Positions 11,182-23,212 of a stretch of 64,000 nt of DNA are shown piece after piece. Every line of letters begins with the position of its first letter. Position 1 is the stretch's first letter. This DNA is from Aspidiotus rigidus (Eukaryota; Arthropoda; Insecta; Hemiptera; Diaspididae), in contig JAVHKY010000048.1 of assembly GCA_035079385.1 (NCBI GenBank), forward strand, positions 1,987,501 to 2,051,500. Direction: 5' to 3'. A program made the position numbers and the translations under genes. The notes under the pieces are model-generated. The model had not been told where the DNA came from. It ran no database searches and saw nothing but the letters and a program-made list of their open reading frames with translations.

Positions 11182-11657
11182 AAGGCCATGCTTTACCTAT
11201 CTACTAACACATCTAAAACACACTGTAAAAACACGGAACGCTGCAACCTGAAACACTTCGTGGGAAAATATTCTGGAAAACTGATTACTGCATGAAATTA
11301 GCTCCAAATCTCATGAAAGTTTGTAAAGTACTAAAATATGACTTTATAAAGACTGGAAATTATTTCAAGATCGTTAGTTTCATTCTTTATTTGCCCTAGG
11401 ATCAAGTGAAAAAATTGATCATTTGCACGTTATCAGTTCCAAGGAGTAATGTTTCCCACGGTAGAATCGCAAAAACGGAAATGATTTGGTTATCATGAAC
11501 TAATTTACAGTGTTCTAAAAACGTTCAACTTCAAGTCTACCAAGTTTCATCGACTTTTATGAGGAATTCAGGTTGTAATTAGTATTCTTTGTCGCCTCTC
11601 TTTATTCCCACGGTAGTGTGTGTCTTTGTGTTAGTAGATAGGTAAAGCATGGCCTTA
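11182..11657. mobile_element. Foldback MITE family K
   Basis: A 476-bp element with inverted ends AAGGCCATGCTTTACCTATC and GATAGGTAAAGCATGGCCTT over about 33 bp. It is flanked by ATCTTTTT at 11174-11181 and 11658-11665. The interior is non-coding. The flank is A/T-rich, which makes a chance match somewhat more likely here than at other sites. Confidence 0.7.
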
Positions 11658-11671
11658 ATCTTTTTAATAAT

Positions 11672-11760
11672 AAAAAATAAATAAATAAATAAAAATAGAA
11701 TAGAATAGAATAGAATAGAATAGAATAGAATAGAATAGAATAGAATAGATAGAATAGATA

Positions 11761-11794
<34 letters not shown>

Positions 11795-11795
11795 T
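11672..11795. repeat. Compound microsatellite (AATAG)n and (AAT)n
   Basis: A pentanucleotide array of AATAG/GAATA units runs from about 11694 to 11757 and is followed by (AAT)n to about 11793. Frames across it encode poly-Ile or poly-Tyr and are artefacts. Confidence 0.95.
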
Positions 11796-11799
11796 AAAG

Positions 11800-12428
11800 C
11801 CTCGTCCACACCAGAGAACAGAAGCATGAGAAAGTAAAAGAGAATTGCAGCGCAACGTGCGCGCGCACGCTCACATTCTCCCAGTGGTAAACAAGATTCC
11901 CTTCATTCATACAAACGTGGAATCGAAAGAACGAGAGAAAATAGAGGAGAAAACCAACCGTATGTAAACAAAATTAATTATCAGTTGAAGGCGGATTATT
12001 TTTTTCACTATTTTTCTTTTTTTTTATTATTATTGATTTGATTGAATAATAATGAATATGAATGGAATGAATTTCAGTTCTTTGCTAAAATGTATTTTCA
12101 ATTCTAGTAAGGTAAGTAAATAATGTGCGCAAAAATTGAGCATTCCTCCTATGTAGTAAACATTGCCTTTTCGAATGCATGTAATGTCTTGACACTTTTT
12201 TCCAAAGTATCTGTTTCAATTGCGAGTCTTTATATTTCTCATGCGTCACTTCCCACAATGGATTGTAGGGTCGCAATCCATTTAGAAAGAGCACGAACCG
12301 GTCTGCCGTCCAACTCGCCTTCTTTTTCTTGCCCGTGGCATTTTTCTTCGTTTTCTATCATCAACATATTGTATGAAAATTAAAAAATTATTCCTAGTTG
12401 CTTCAAGTTGACAATAATAATCACAGTC
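11800..12428. other. Intergenic, no gene seen
   Basis: AT-rich stretch with no recognisable domain. A short mixed segment with GCGCGCGCACGC lies near 11861. Two overlapping opposite frames near 12085-12383 show no family resemblance and are probably chance. Confidence 0.3.
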
Positions 12429-12921
12429 TATAGATACCTAAAAGAGACAAGATAGCTAACTTCGTTAGTTCTAGTGTTCCACCGCACGCCAACACAGCGA
12501 CACAGTATTCTTGGGCTAAATTAACATTGCGCTTATGGATGTTTTTCAGTTTTCATCAATTATCTCGGAAACCGTTCACTTTTATGAAAAAATGAAGAGA
12601 ACAAAATTTATTCCCCTTGTAATTTCCTATCAAATGAGACCTACTTTGAATTTTTTTTTTTTCAAAATATGAAATAGGTCTCATACGATAGGAAATTACA
12701 AGGGGAATAAATTTTGTTCTTTTCATTTTTTCGTAAAAATAAACGGTTTCCGAGATAATTGATGAATACTGAAAAACGTCCATGAGCGCAATGTTAACTT
12801 AGCCCTACAATACAGTGGCGCTATCTCTCGGCACATAAATTAGCTCGACAAAAATCGGGTACCGGATTTTAACACAGCGCATATGGAGAGTTAGCTATCT
12901 TGTCTCTTTTAGGTATCTATA
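12429..12921. mobile_element. Foldback MITE family A, copy 2
   Basis: A 493-bp, almost full palindrome in reverse orientation to copy 1. It starts TATAGATACCTAAAAGAGAC and ends GTCTCTTTTAGGTATCTATA. The flanks TCACAGTC (12421-12428) and TCAAAGTC (12922-12929) give an 8-bp duplication with one mismatch. The shared motif GGAAATTACAAGGGGAATAA occurs on the arms on either side of an A/T tract at 12650-12662. Confidence 0.92.
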
Positions 12922-13057
12922 TCAAAGTCATTATTAAAGAATATACTTCACCTTAACTGATGACATTTTGTCCGACTTTATTAACAACAAAACAAGCCAG
13001 ATCCTTCCGCGTTCATGTCACACAATGAAAACACACTTTTATTCTTTTTATTTAGGC

Positions 13058-13328
13058 CTTAGACCATACAACAGATAGACCGAGCATCGGCCATATAAGC
13101 GTGTACAACGCGTTGAACGGAAGACATGATAAGAAAATAAGGGGGACTGGACCTCAATGAAGGCAACGCGGGTGAACGCGCGGAGCAGTGAAACGCACCG
13201 TACACCCGCGCCGCCCATCAAACTTGTAAACAAGGTCCAGTCCCCCTTATTTTCTTATGTGTATTCTTATCATGTTCTCCGTTCAAAGATTCATTACTAT
13301 GCTCGGTCTATCTGTTGTATGGTCTAAG
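13058..13328. mobile_element. Foldback MITE family F, copy 1
   Basis: A 271-bp element with ends CTTAGACCATACAACAGATA and TATCTGTTGTATGGTCTAAG, flanked by ATTTAGGC at 13050-13057 and 13329-13336. Arms of about 100 bp continue inward (GGGGGACTGGACCT against AAGGTCCAGTCCCCC). The GC-rich loop reads GTGAACGCGCGGAGCAGTG. The loop is in opposite orientation to copy 2 at 16942-17207, as expected for an element whose loop can flip relative to near-identical arms. Confidence 0.9.
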
Positions 13329-13336
13329 ATTTAGGC

Positions 13337-13703
13337 CTATTTAAAATTGAAAATCATTTCTCTCCCGCCAAAACAAGAAATGTGATAAAAATGATAAAAA
13401 AAATACAAACAGTGGCTATTCTCCCGTACATTCTCTGGAAAAGTCAAACATGCTCGACTTCTCATTCTCTTCATATTTTCTCCCAACGTTCGGTTTTCGT
13501 TCGGTTGTAGCTCCGCCCACTTCATATTCTCACGCACATTCTCCACATAAAACCTCTCGTGTGGACGAGACTTAACAGATAATCAGACGAGTGAAATGAA
13601 ATCGAATGTTGAATTTATAGACCTCTAGTTGAATTGAAATAAAAGTGAAAACACACAACACAGAAAGTGAAATTGAAACTTGTTAGGCCTCGCTGTCCGA
13701 GGA
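13337..13703. other. Intergenic, no gene seen
   Basis: No coding match. The phrases CTCTCGTGTGGACGAGACTT and ATTCTCACGCACATTC near 13520-13575 are unassigned. The left edge of the truncated BEL/Pao element begins near 13700. Confidence 0.3.
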
Positions 13704-16641
13704 TTAGGATATTTCTGGTCTCTGGAGTATCGGTCCCTGAGTTCTTGAAGGTAGGACGTAGCCCATTTTTTCCAGAATGCTCAGATAATTTTCTGCTTGT
13801 CCTCTTAACAATATAATAGTTTTTCTTGGAATCAGGTCCCTGGCGATTGCTGCTGCCGTGATATTGGAGACTTCAAATTTTGTTCTGAGGAAGTCATTTG
13901 GTCTTAGTGGTTGACAGTCATCCTCTGTATCGATTAGGTTAGTATCCATGCCGACATACTGAACTGGAACTGAACGCTTCGATAGACGGATCTCCGGTAA
14001 AATGGAAAAGTCCGGTTGTCTGTATGGTTTAGCACAATAACGAATACATTTTTTACATGATTTTGACGTAGAGTACACTGACCTTCTTCCTTGCAGTATC
14101 CAGTAAGATTGTTTGATTGCTGCTAGAACAGAGGGTGACGCGATTATTCCGAACGGAAAACGACAGAATCGGAAGTTTCGAATATTTTCCAGCTCGGGTG
14201 GTTTAGAGATATCTTTCAACCAAATGAAACGCACCATGTCGCGATCTTCTTCGTTCGAGGATATCATATGGTAAGTTTTTTCGATGTTGGCTGTAATAGC
14301 GATCAAGTAAAAACATTAGAATCATGACTATCTGTAGTAAATGTACGCCCTTATATCTTGCTTCATTTAGAGATTTCATCGTTGGATTCGTTTTAGCTGA
14401 ACTATCATGGAATATGCGTACTGGTGTTGGTTTTTCAGGTATCAGCACAGAATGATGCGGTAAGTAATGTGTTTCAGATTGACGTTCGATGTTACTCACT
14501 TCTTCAATTATACCATTTTCCAACTGTTCCTTCGGGATATTATTGCAGACTTGAGCGACGTGGCTTGTTAGTTTTTTATGGAACGATCGCGATCGACCCA
14601 GTGACAATCCGAAGTTTGTTGGTAGAGTTTCTGGATCAATTCTCCATGGCCATCCTACTTTATATCTTCCGTTCTCGAAAGAAATTGTTTCAGAAAACTG
14701 ATTAGGTGCTTGTTCTTCATTTTCTGTAACGTGTACATCTTTTATGCCCACTGTATCTAAACTCCATGATTTATCTAAGGCTGACGATGTTGTCAAGAAA
14801 TAACTTTGGGGATGGGTTTCTCCGAGAGACGATACTGGACCCGAAACCATCCATCCGAATTTACTATGAACTAGATGCAGATCCTCATCAACTGTTATTT
14901 TGGGTTCATCGGCTAAAAAGGTAAATGTATAATCTGCTCCGATTAACAAAGTAGGTTCTTCATGATTATTTATTTTAGCGAAATTCATGTGCTCGTATTT
15001 TGAGTATGAACTAAGGAATTCTTGTGGAGTTATACTGTATATTTCTTTCGCAATGAAAGGTGTGGTATTCGCTACAATTAACTTGCTTTCGTTCGTTTGT
15101 GGTAAAAGTATTTCAAAACTAACTTTCGATGTTTCTAGAATTTTTGGCTCTTCATCTAAGAATCCTTTTACTGGCACTTGTTGCGTAGGAGATCGTTGAA
15201 GCTGAAGGAGACCAGTATTCATTTCAGTTAATAGAGTAGATGGACAGCCAGGATCGATGATAGCTCTGCAGCTCATCATCATACCGTTTTCCTTATTTCG
15301 TATTTGGACTCCAGATACTGTCAGGTATGTACCTTTGTTATCCACGAATAGATTTGCAGTTCCGTCGGATTTTTCATTTTCCTTTCATTGGTTACTGTGT
15401 GAGGAAACGTTGTGGGACAGAGGCTACTGTGATGTTTTTCGCGACAATAGAAACATTTACGTGGTGAGTGGCAAAACTCTGTTTTATGGTTATCGTACAA
15501 ACAGACGAAACATCGATTTGGTATTCTTTTCTTTCGATCTTCGTGAGTTGTATATACAGCACATTTATCTGAAAAATGATTGGCTTTACAAAAGGAACAA
15601 GTTACTGACTGGTTTTTCTTCCTGCTCGTTGAAGTACTTATTGTTAACGCTGATACCGCTGAATTTGATCTTTGAACTATATATGTTTCTGCAGCAATAT
15701 GATTTTCTCGAATTCGTATTAGTTTATCCATTTTTTCTCGGAAATCTGGTAACGTAAGCTTTTCTGTCGAGGATATAGTGAATATCAAGTTTACAGGAAA
15801 TTTTTGAAATATCTGGTTATGCAAGTACCCATTTCGATTGATATTTTCACCATATTGCTCTAAAGCTTTGAGTATCGACTCAACTTTATCAAAATGGTTT
15901 CTGACCTTATCTGTGGCTCCTCGTGTAAGGGTGGTAAAATGTGAATTTCTTTGTATAATTCTGCTATGAGAGCATCTTTGTCATCTTATTGCTTATTCAA
16001 GATGTTGATTTCCTCTTCATAGCTTGCGTCCTCAACTGGTAGATGCTGGATGTGTTTCAGAGCCTTCCCAGTTACATATTGAGAGAGTCTTAGAAACATT
16101 GTGGTCTTGTTGAGATTAGCAGATTCAAAAATTGCCTTGAATGAAGCTAAGAAACGAGGATACTGTTGTCGTTGCAAACCATCAAAAGTCTTGATTGTCA
16201 TTCGCGGTAGGTTGGACGTATTCGATTGCTTTACAACAGCTGGTTGATTCTGAGGTATATCTACTGATGCGGACTGCTTTTTTATTTTGCAGATTATGCG
16301 TTCCAACTGAACAAAAGTTTCATCCAGCGTTGGAATCGCGTTCTCTACAAAATCCACTTCATCTTTCGCATTACGTGCAGGTCTAAATTTTTCGATTTTC
16401 GGTAGGTACTTCTCAAAGATGGATAGATGCAGCTGGATTTGCTCTTCGTCGGGAACTTCGGCTGAAATTATCGAGTCCGCCGTTTTCAGGTATCTTTGCA
16501 CCGTTTGGACGTATCTGTCCAATTCGGCGCTAGCTGACATGTTGGAGTATGGAATCGAGATTGGAATAATGGAGTCTACAATTTGGATTAAATTTGTGCC
16601 GAAGCTTAGAATGTGGAATCGTTAATAATGCTCTGCTACCA
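13704..16641 (-). pseudogene. BEL/Pao element A, gag-pol remnant with internal deletions
   Basis: On the minus strand, gag (DUF1759-like, ELDRYVQTVQRYLKTADSI, 15986-16540) is followed by a second gag piece with zinc knuckles (CSFCKANHFSDKC and CFYCREKHHSSLC, 15321-15824). Then come the aspartic protease and start of reverse transcriptase (AIIDPGCPSTLLTEM and PEKPTPVRIFHDSSAK, 14203-15345). The last frame (13704-14306) jumps from the first RT block (FPFGIIASPSVLA) straight into the integrase zinc-binding segment (SYWILQGRRSVY). It then jumps to PLRPNDFLRTKFE, so the RT YxDD region, RNase H and most of integrase are deleted. The 3' LTR is missing on the left. A primer-binding-like TGGTAGCAGAG adjoins the LTR at 16631-16641, as in BEL element B. 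Confidence 0.9.
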
Positions 16642-16919
16642 TTTCTTGATGGATTTCAAGAGACTTAAATAAATTATAAAAAATATGATATTAACACTAG
16701 ATTTTGGATTTATTATTGGATCTTGGAATACAATCTATCTATATTATCTTGGAATCTCATTGTTGGAATTCTTACATTAGGCTTAAGCTGTATTACCCGC
16801 CAAAAGTATTTACTACAAATACAAATAAACATCTGTTTGATACGTCATCGACACATAATTGGTAACGATTCACGATCACGAGTCACGACATTCACCTCTC
16901 ACGTCCGTGCGCCGTGACA
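16642..16919 (-). repeat. 5' LTR of BEL/Pao element A
   Basis: 278 bp, closely matching the solo LTR at 3854-4128. On the minus strand it opens TGTCACGGCGCACGG. It directly abuts the primer-binding-like TGGTAGCAGAG of the internal region. The internal end (minus CATCAAGAAA) lacks the usual CA, so the exact boundary is uncertain by a few bases. Confidence 0.8.
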
Positions 16920-16941
16920 GTTGGCACTACTGGCCAGGGCC

Positions 16942-17207
16942 CTTAGACCATACAACAGATAGACCGAGCATAGGAATGAATCTTTGAACGGAGAACATGA
17001 TAAGAATAAGAAAATAATGGGGACTGGACCTTGTTTACAAGTTTGATGAGCGGCGCGGGGTGTACGGTGCGTTTCACTGCTCCGCGCGTTCACCCGCGTT
17101 GCCTTCATTGAGGTCCAGTCCCTCTTATTTTCTTATCATGTCTTCCGTTTAACGCGTTGTACACGCTTATATGGCCGATGCTCGGTCTATCTGTTGTATG
17201 GTCTAAG
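16942..17207. mobile_element. Foldback MITE family F, copy 2
   Basis: 266 bp with the same ends as 13058-13328, flanked by CCAGGGCC at 16934-16941 and 17208-17215 (perfect 8 bp). The loop is inverted relative to copy 1. It lies immediately outside the BEL element A LTR. Confidence 0.9.
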
Positions 17208-17215
17208 CCAGGGCC

Positions 17216-17645
17216 CTGCTACTGGCAGATGCTGAGAGGCTACCACCTTCAGCGCTGAGCGCTTGTAAGTTGTAGTTTGGTGATGGGCGAAAATCGATTC
17301 TTTGTATTAATCGATTTTCGATTTTTTTTGCAATTCTTCGAAAAATCGATGAAAATCGATTTTTTTTCGATTTTTCACGTTTTAATCGTTTTCTTTGAAT
17401 CGATTCAAGGAAAAAAATCGTTTCCTCGATTATAATCGATTAATCGCCCAACATTATTGTAGTCTTATGTTTGTAGAATGGATGGAATATTCTGCGGTCG
17501 GCTAAAAATTTGAATTCGTCCTACATCTGTAGTCCTACAGAACTGTCGGTCTTACTTTCAGACAGAGTTATACAGTGTCGGACAAAATATTTTCGATCAA
17601 CAACCTGTTCGAATATTCATTTTGTCGGTTCCAATATTTTCGGCT
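17216..17645. repeat. ATCGATT-rich repeat and flank
   Basis: About 17281-17452 is packed with AATCGATT and ATCGATTTTC words, bounded by TGATGGGCGAAAATCGATT and AATCGATTAATCGCCCAACA. These are imperfect inverted ends resembling a small hAT-type MITE, but no clear target duplication was found. The remainder has TTTTGTCGGTT and ATTTTCGGCT phrases near 17620-17645 and no identified exon. Confidence 0.4.
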
Positions 17646-18401
17646 ATGAATCTTGTCGGTCTACCTTTTAACCCAGAGCCTGAATTATCTGAGTGCATAA
17701 CACTACAAAAACAGTGCGACTTACCTTTGCTTTATGTAAATAACGAAGACTGTATAAAACGTAAGTGAACGACTGAATTTGTTTCACAAAGCTTCCAGTA
17801 TTTTCTTTATGATTACTTGAGAACCTTGTGTAGATTTGGAAACCCGACTGCGTACTTTCACCATTGACGTAGAAAGGTAAGTCATAGTAAAGATGTGTAA
17901 AGCTGAAGAGAAAATTGTAATTTTTTGATTGTTTTGATGAATCATTTCAGGAAAATATTGAATACGTACAAGAACTTATTGAAAGTTAAATGGTTTCTGA
18001 CTGGTGACGAACGCTTTGTCGAAGGTTGTATCCTTTTATGTTGGAGTCGATAGAATTTTTTAATCATTCTAGTATAACACGATTGTTATTCTTAGCGTCA
18101 TTTACTCCAGTAATATTCAACGATAGAACCACTTATGTGAAATATTTCAAATTCAAGACTTCAGACACGAATATGACTGAAAAATTATGGCAAGAGCTGA
18201 GCGGCGCTAGTGAAAGTCTTTGTTGATGATATTCGAAAATACAGCTCACTTGAAGAATTTCGTCATTCTGTTGTATACCTCAAGGAAAACATCTCGACTC
18301 ATCATATTTATCGGTCCTTAGAATCTTCTTCAAACATTCATAATATTCAAATGTTTTTTATTATGGATCTGTGTTTTCACGTTCATGATGATGTAAATAA
18401 G
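17646..18401 (+). pseudogene. Zwilch-like kinetochore gene fragment, frameshifted
   Basis: Four exon-like blocks join across consensus splice sites: 17646-17760, 17834-17876, 17951-18024 and 18096-18401, with introns of 71-74 bp and matching phases. The product starts MNLVGLPFNPEPELSE. The last block contains TSDTNMTEKLWQELSG, LVKVFVDDIRKYSSLEEF and NIHNIQMFFIMDLCFHV. These recall vertebrate Zwilch around its EQLWCKM and VQMLLEIGL segments, by unaided recollection and at low identity. Zwilch belongs to the Rod-Zw10-Zwilch complex that recruits dynein to kinetochores and serves the spindle checkpoint. A one-base frame change near 18200-18210 breaks the last exon. N- and C-terminal parts of the family are not found nearby, so it is a truncated pseudogene, a partly visible gene with an assembly indel, or a divergent gene. 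It is convergent with MRE11. Confidence 0.45.
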
Positions 18402-19685
18402 GTAATTGATTCTTTTTGATTAGAAACTTGAGAAATTGTAAACAATGAAGATAATTCACTTGTTTAAATATCGCGGATAACATTTATTTGTTGTACATAA
18501 ATTTCAACGGCCATTTGCCGCGGAAACGAAGCTCAAATGATTTAAATAAACTACGTGCTACGAAAAAGAAGTAAAATAGATTTGATAAAGAGCACGAAGT
18601 GATTACACGCAGGTATACCAAAGAAACAAATATTGTATTTTTCTTCAAGAGGAATCACCGACAAAAACGATACGAAACTCAAGTTCAAACAAACATAAAA
18701 TTCGATACATTCAATCCGAATCGCTGTCAGCGTATTTCAAATGAGTCAGCATGGTGGTTTGAACGCCATTTCCAATGGAACTAGTCTGAAAATAGAAGAT
18801 ACGTTTCTAAGAGAACTAAAATATTATTCTGATCAAGGTTTTTTTTGGGGCGAGGACGGGGTGACAAATGCTTGTTAGAATTCCGTAGGTGGGTACGTTA
18901 TAGAATCCCAACGATGATAAACGATAAACTGGAAAGTAAAAGAACGAAAGCATTTGTATATAATGAAAATCTAACGAGATCGAAACTGATATGATACGAT
19001 CAAATATCAAGAAAATTGTTCTGTCGTGTATTTCCGGTTCATTTTTTCTTTCTTTTTTTGGTTCAGTTCCACAAAATTATACAAGGCAACCCAACCTCTC
19101 ATAGATGGACACTCACGGTCGTCTGAAATTTGTTAGATATTCAGAACGAAAAGATAGAATTGAATTTACGTGTGTCCAAGTATTAGGAAAGTCATCAGTT
19201 TTTGCGAGAGAATGAAAGCTCGTTTGCATGATCCAATATGATATTCAAGAGAGAAATTACTTCGCATATCATCACGTAGCATTAAGTCTTTCAATCTGAT
19301 GACTAATTTTGATGAGTACAAAGTATTATTTTCGATCAAACGTTAACTAAGACTTCTCTTGGCTTAATTCTTCATTAATAAGTAATTAAATACTTTTTTT
19401 TCTTTTTTTTAGGAATGATACCAATGAAATGCCAATTATTTTATTCTTTCAAATCGGAAAAGTGAGCATGAGAAAAAGCTCAAAAAAGTTTCCGTTACTT
19501 GGAGGATTTTGTTTAAAAAACGAGGTGAAATGTCTCCCGTCCTGACAAGAGGTGTTCACTAGGGAAGGTTCCACTGTATGTTATTAACTCTCAAAATCTA
19601 AAAATTCAGGCTATTGAATCAGCGAAAAAATCAATATTATATTACTCCACGATTCTTTCCCGGAATATAGAAAATAATACGAAAA
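18402..19685. other. Intergenic between Zwilch-like block and MRE11
   Basis: A frame at 18599-18784 follows a plausible acceptor (ACACGCAG at 18605-18612) and encodes a basic, aromatic peptide (ESAWWFERHFQWN). I could not assign it; it might be a later exon of the Zwilch-like gene. The rest is AT-rich with no recognised feature. It contains the expected 3' flank of MRE11 on the minus strand. Confidence 0.3.
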
Positions 19686-22425
19686 CTAATAAGAGAAACA
19701 TTCCATATTTACTGGAACTGCGCGATTGGCGACTCGCCCGCCACGAGCTCGACTCCGGGTACGAGAACTGGTCGTTCTAGGAGAAGCAGCTGTGGTTCTT
19801 CCTCGTCCTGCACGACTCCCGCGACTTCGATCACTACGTGCACGACCTCGGGTGATCGAAACTTCTACGCCATCGTCACTGTTATCACTGTTACTGATTT
19901 CACCAAAAGGGCGCGCTTCTGTTTTCGGAAGAGGACGCACACCTTCCATCATTTTCTTGAACTAAAATTAGTAACAAATTTACGAATTTAAATATTGAAA
20001 TAGTTCAAGAACATAAGTCACTCTATTACCTCAGCTGCTTCGTTTGACGAATTCTGCATTCGTTCTTGTCTGTACCTTTCGATCTCTTCGTCTATGTAAT
20101 CAACGTCTACTTCTTTCTCGCACAAATGTTGTTCAATTTTTCTCATTTGGTGGCTGAATAAAATTAGAGACATTTTAGAGGATAGAAAACCTAGAAGGAA
20201 TTTTTTTTTTTATCATTTAAACATACTCGATAATTATCTTGATGCTATCTTTGTCAGATTTGTCAACAAATCGGGCTGCTGCATCACTAATACTTTTGAT
20301 CGAAAATATCTGAAGTTTTCGAGTGGCAACCTCATCAAAATATTTTTGCATAAGTAAGTTCATCTTGATTTCCCATAGATCCGTAATCTGATGAGAATTC
20401 GATTCGGACATAAATTGGTGTACTTATCATAATTGTAAATCAAGATATATTTGTGAAACATTTAAAGAAGAGGAAAATATTTTTGGATTTTTTAGTACAA
20501 TTATACAATTCTGAGCACCTCAACGCCACTCGACAGGTGTTACAATACATCTTCTACACTGAACGATAAAGGAATCACAAGCAAATTAGTGGTTCGGTGG
20601 GTACACGTATTCGTATAAGATAATCATTCCCCAGAATTTATTCCATAACTTGGTTCAATGACATAAATCTTGTATCTGTTGAAGAAACCTGGGCCTAAAG
20701 CGGTCTCCCCTGACGATAAAAAAATGCTCGTAATTTTAAGAAATACGGCCCAAACGCTTCAAAAGCACAACTTACCTCTTCATTCTGTAAAAACTCCACC
20801 ATATTTTCTTTATCTCCATCGTACGAAATGTCGTTTCTCACTTTCCGCTCCGGTTTGTCTTTCTTCAACAAAATCATATCTCCAAGATTTGCCACTTTTG
20901 ATTGAAATTTCTGTCCAAACCTAATTGTATTAAAACATTGAGCTTCGTCGTTGTATGCGACGCGTATTCGAACAAGTGGAAGTACGGGTTGTAGTTCATT
21001 GCCAGTAAGTTGAGTTTTCACTTGTTCTAGCCAAAATTCTAAGCGATTTTCTAGATATTTTTGTACCTGGAAAAGATAGAAGTTGCAGGAAAAGATGATA
21101 CAAATCGATAAGAGGTTTCAAAGAGCTTACGCTATTCGATGTTGAATCCATAACTGGTAGGGTGCATTGCGAAAGATTCAACGATTGAAAAATGAAAGGT
21201 CTCACAGTTTCTAATTTCAGAGGCGTCAAATGAAATTTCTTCTGACAAACTTGCAACAAACCCACAAACTTATCTTTCGCTTCACCCTCGCTCAAAGATG
21301 TGGCTATGGAACTGCCTATTAACAGAATTCAAGGTTGAAATACAATTCTTGAAAGAAATTTATCATTCAATAATAAACGAGACCAGGCTGGCTGACGTAG
21401 AATCCTTGATTTGGATTCCACTCCTCAACGATCCGACACTCGTGTTCGTGACCCCAGATAACAAGATCCAAGAATTTTGGAAGAGCTTCTTCTGGTACAT
21501 ATTTCATTAATCCTCGTTCCATCCGGTTTTGATGGCATACAAATAAATTGAACCATTCGGTGGCGTGTTCACTGGGACAAAACATATGAACCTAGGACAA
21601 ATAATAAGACTGGTTCACACATATATTGAAGCGTCACGTGTAAAATTGAAGATATAAAATGAACTTACATTTTTGTCTCTAAATAATCTTGATAACCGCT
21701 CGTCTTTGATATGGCTCAGACCATAAAGCGCTATTTTGCTTTGGCCTTTCTGAAGTAATATTGGTAAAATTTTGACTTCCTTTAAATCAGTCCACTTTCC
21801 AAAATAATTGACCAGACCGGATGTACTGAGGATGTCTAACGAACTCAACTGTTTTAATCCGTTTGGATCATCATGGTTCCCATGAATCGAAAATATAGGA
21901 ATGGAAATATTGAGATTCGGATCGTCGTAGTTCACGATTGACTGGGAACCGTGATTGAAATTGACACTTTGATCGCTCAAAAATTCTATTTCGATTGGTC
22001 TGTAATAAGTCAACCACAGTGAAGTGAATATTTTGAATTCTTTCTGCGATCTGTATTGTTGATGACTTACTTATCTCCTAAACAGTACTGACGTATTAAT
22101 GATATACATCTATGTAAACAATACGCCGAAGGTTTATTTTCGTGAAAAAGATCTCCACCAAGGAGGATGAAATCCACAGCGTGAGTCCTAGCCAATCGTA
22201 AAATTTCTTCAAACGTATTGAAACTGTCTTCACCTAAGGAGTATGAAACATATAATTAATTTTAAAAGCACTCACACTATGATCTTTTGAGAAGAAATTT
22301 CGTTATTTACGTCTTTCTGGATCATTTTCAGCATAACCTAGGTGGATATCCGTGGCTACTAGAATTCGGAAAGTATCCTTCATTGAAATAAGAGATAAGT
22401 CAGGGGTAGTGTCCGTTCCCATCAT
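19686..22425 (-). CDS. MRE11: Double-strand break repair nuclease MRE11
   Basis: Mn-dependent nuclease of the MRE11-RAD50-NBS1 complex, acting in the nucleus at DNA double-strand breaks and telomeres. Nine exons (minus): 22311-22425, 22071-22233, 21669-21999, 21384-21591, 21131-21315, 20776-21066, 20227-20387, 20030-20153 and 19686-19961. Lengths sum to 1854 nt, an exact 617 codons plus stop. Phosphoesterase motifs are present in order: [57 protein letters not shown] and [15 protein letters not shown], with all metal-ligand Asp, His and Asn residues. The capping domain follows, then [12 protein letters not shown]. The C-terminus carries an Arg/Gly/Ser-rich tail ([18 protein letters not shown]), the GAR motif methylated in other animals. 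The start is the first of two adjacent ATGs, just upstream of the conserved core. Introns are 64-77 bp except one of 388 bp. The protein is shorter than the human one (about 708) in the acidic linker. Confidence 0.95.
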
Positions 22426-22702
22426 CAAATTTACGATAGATTGATTATTTTCACACAAACTTCAACCAACCATTACTTTCCTGTAGGTTTACCATTAAAC
22501 CATCAAGCAAAATAGACCGCGGACACAATAGGTAAGCGACGTTATCAGTAAGTTGTTTATAGCGCCTCAAGTTGTTGGCTAGCGCCTTATGAGCTCCAAT
22601 ACCACCTAAAGAGAAGGCCTGGACACTGAACGTAAAAACAACGATGACGTGACGTTCCGTAGGCCATTCTCGTACATTGCGTATAATTATGGAGAAAACA
22701 CG
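22426..22702. other. Upstream region of MRE11
   Basis: Only about 280 bp separate the MRE11 start from the 3.1-kb repeat copy 2, so the promoter probably lies here or inside the repeat. No TATA box or initiator could be assigned with confidence. Confidence 0.3.
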
Positions 22703-23212
22703 TTTTTAGGGTCGGCTCGCGTCGCGGAAGCCGACCATATTGTAATCACTTTCTTTCTTCTTCGTCTGAGTTAAGACGCTGACGTCATGGTCAAGTGAGC
22801 CGTATGCTGTGTAGTTTCGTGTCTTTAGTTCTTCGTGTGAATTACTCATCATTGCATCATTGCGTTTTGCTCCTATCTTGGATTGTGTGTTTGCATTCAT
22901 CAGCGTATTAATAAATTTGATTCAAATTATAAATTTATTTTCGTTCTCATCTGGGAACAGTTAGTTTATTTATGATTATTATTGATTAATTAGCTAGCCG
23001 CTGCTGAGTTATTCGTTGTGATGACGAGAAGGAATGAAACAATAAAAATAGTAGCGTCTTGTCTTTATTATCGAACGTTCTCAAATTGAAAAGATCGACT
23101 ACGAATGGAACCAAACATCCTAATTGCGATGGAAAAGAATATATAGAGTAATCAAATGTGAATTCTTGTAATTATTCATTGAAGACTCGAATCTGTATTT
23201 ATAATGTTAAAC

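Noticed and set aside
11579..11910. Overlapping frames of 63-102 codons rich in Tyr, Ile and Leu
   Set aside because: They are translations of the (AATAG)n and (AAT)n microsatellite.
15257..15757. 166-codon plus-strand frame
   Set aside because: It is antisense to the BEL element A zinc-knuckle and protease region and has no independent support.
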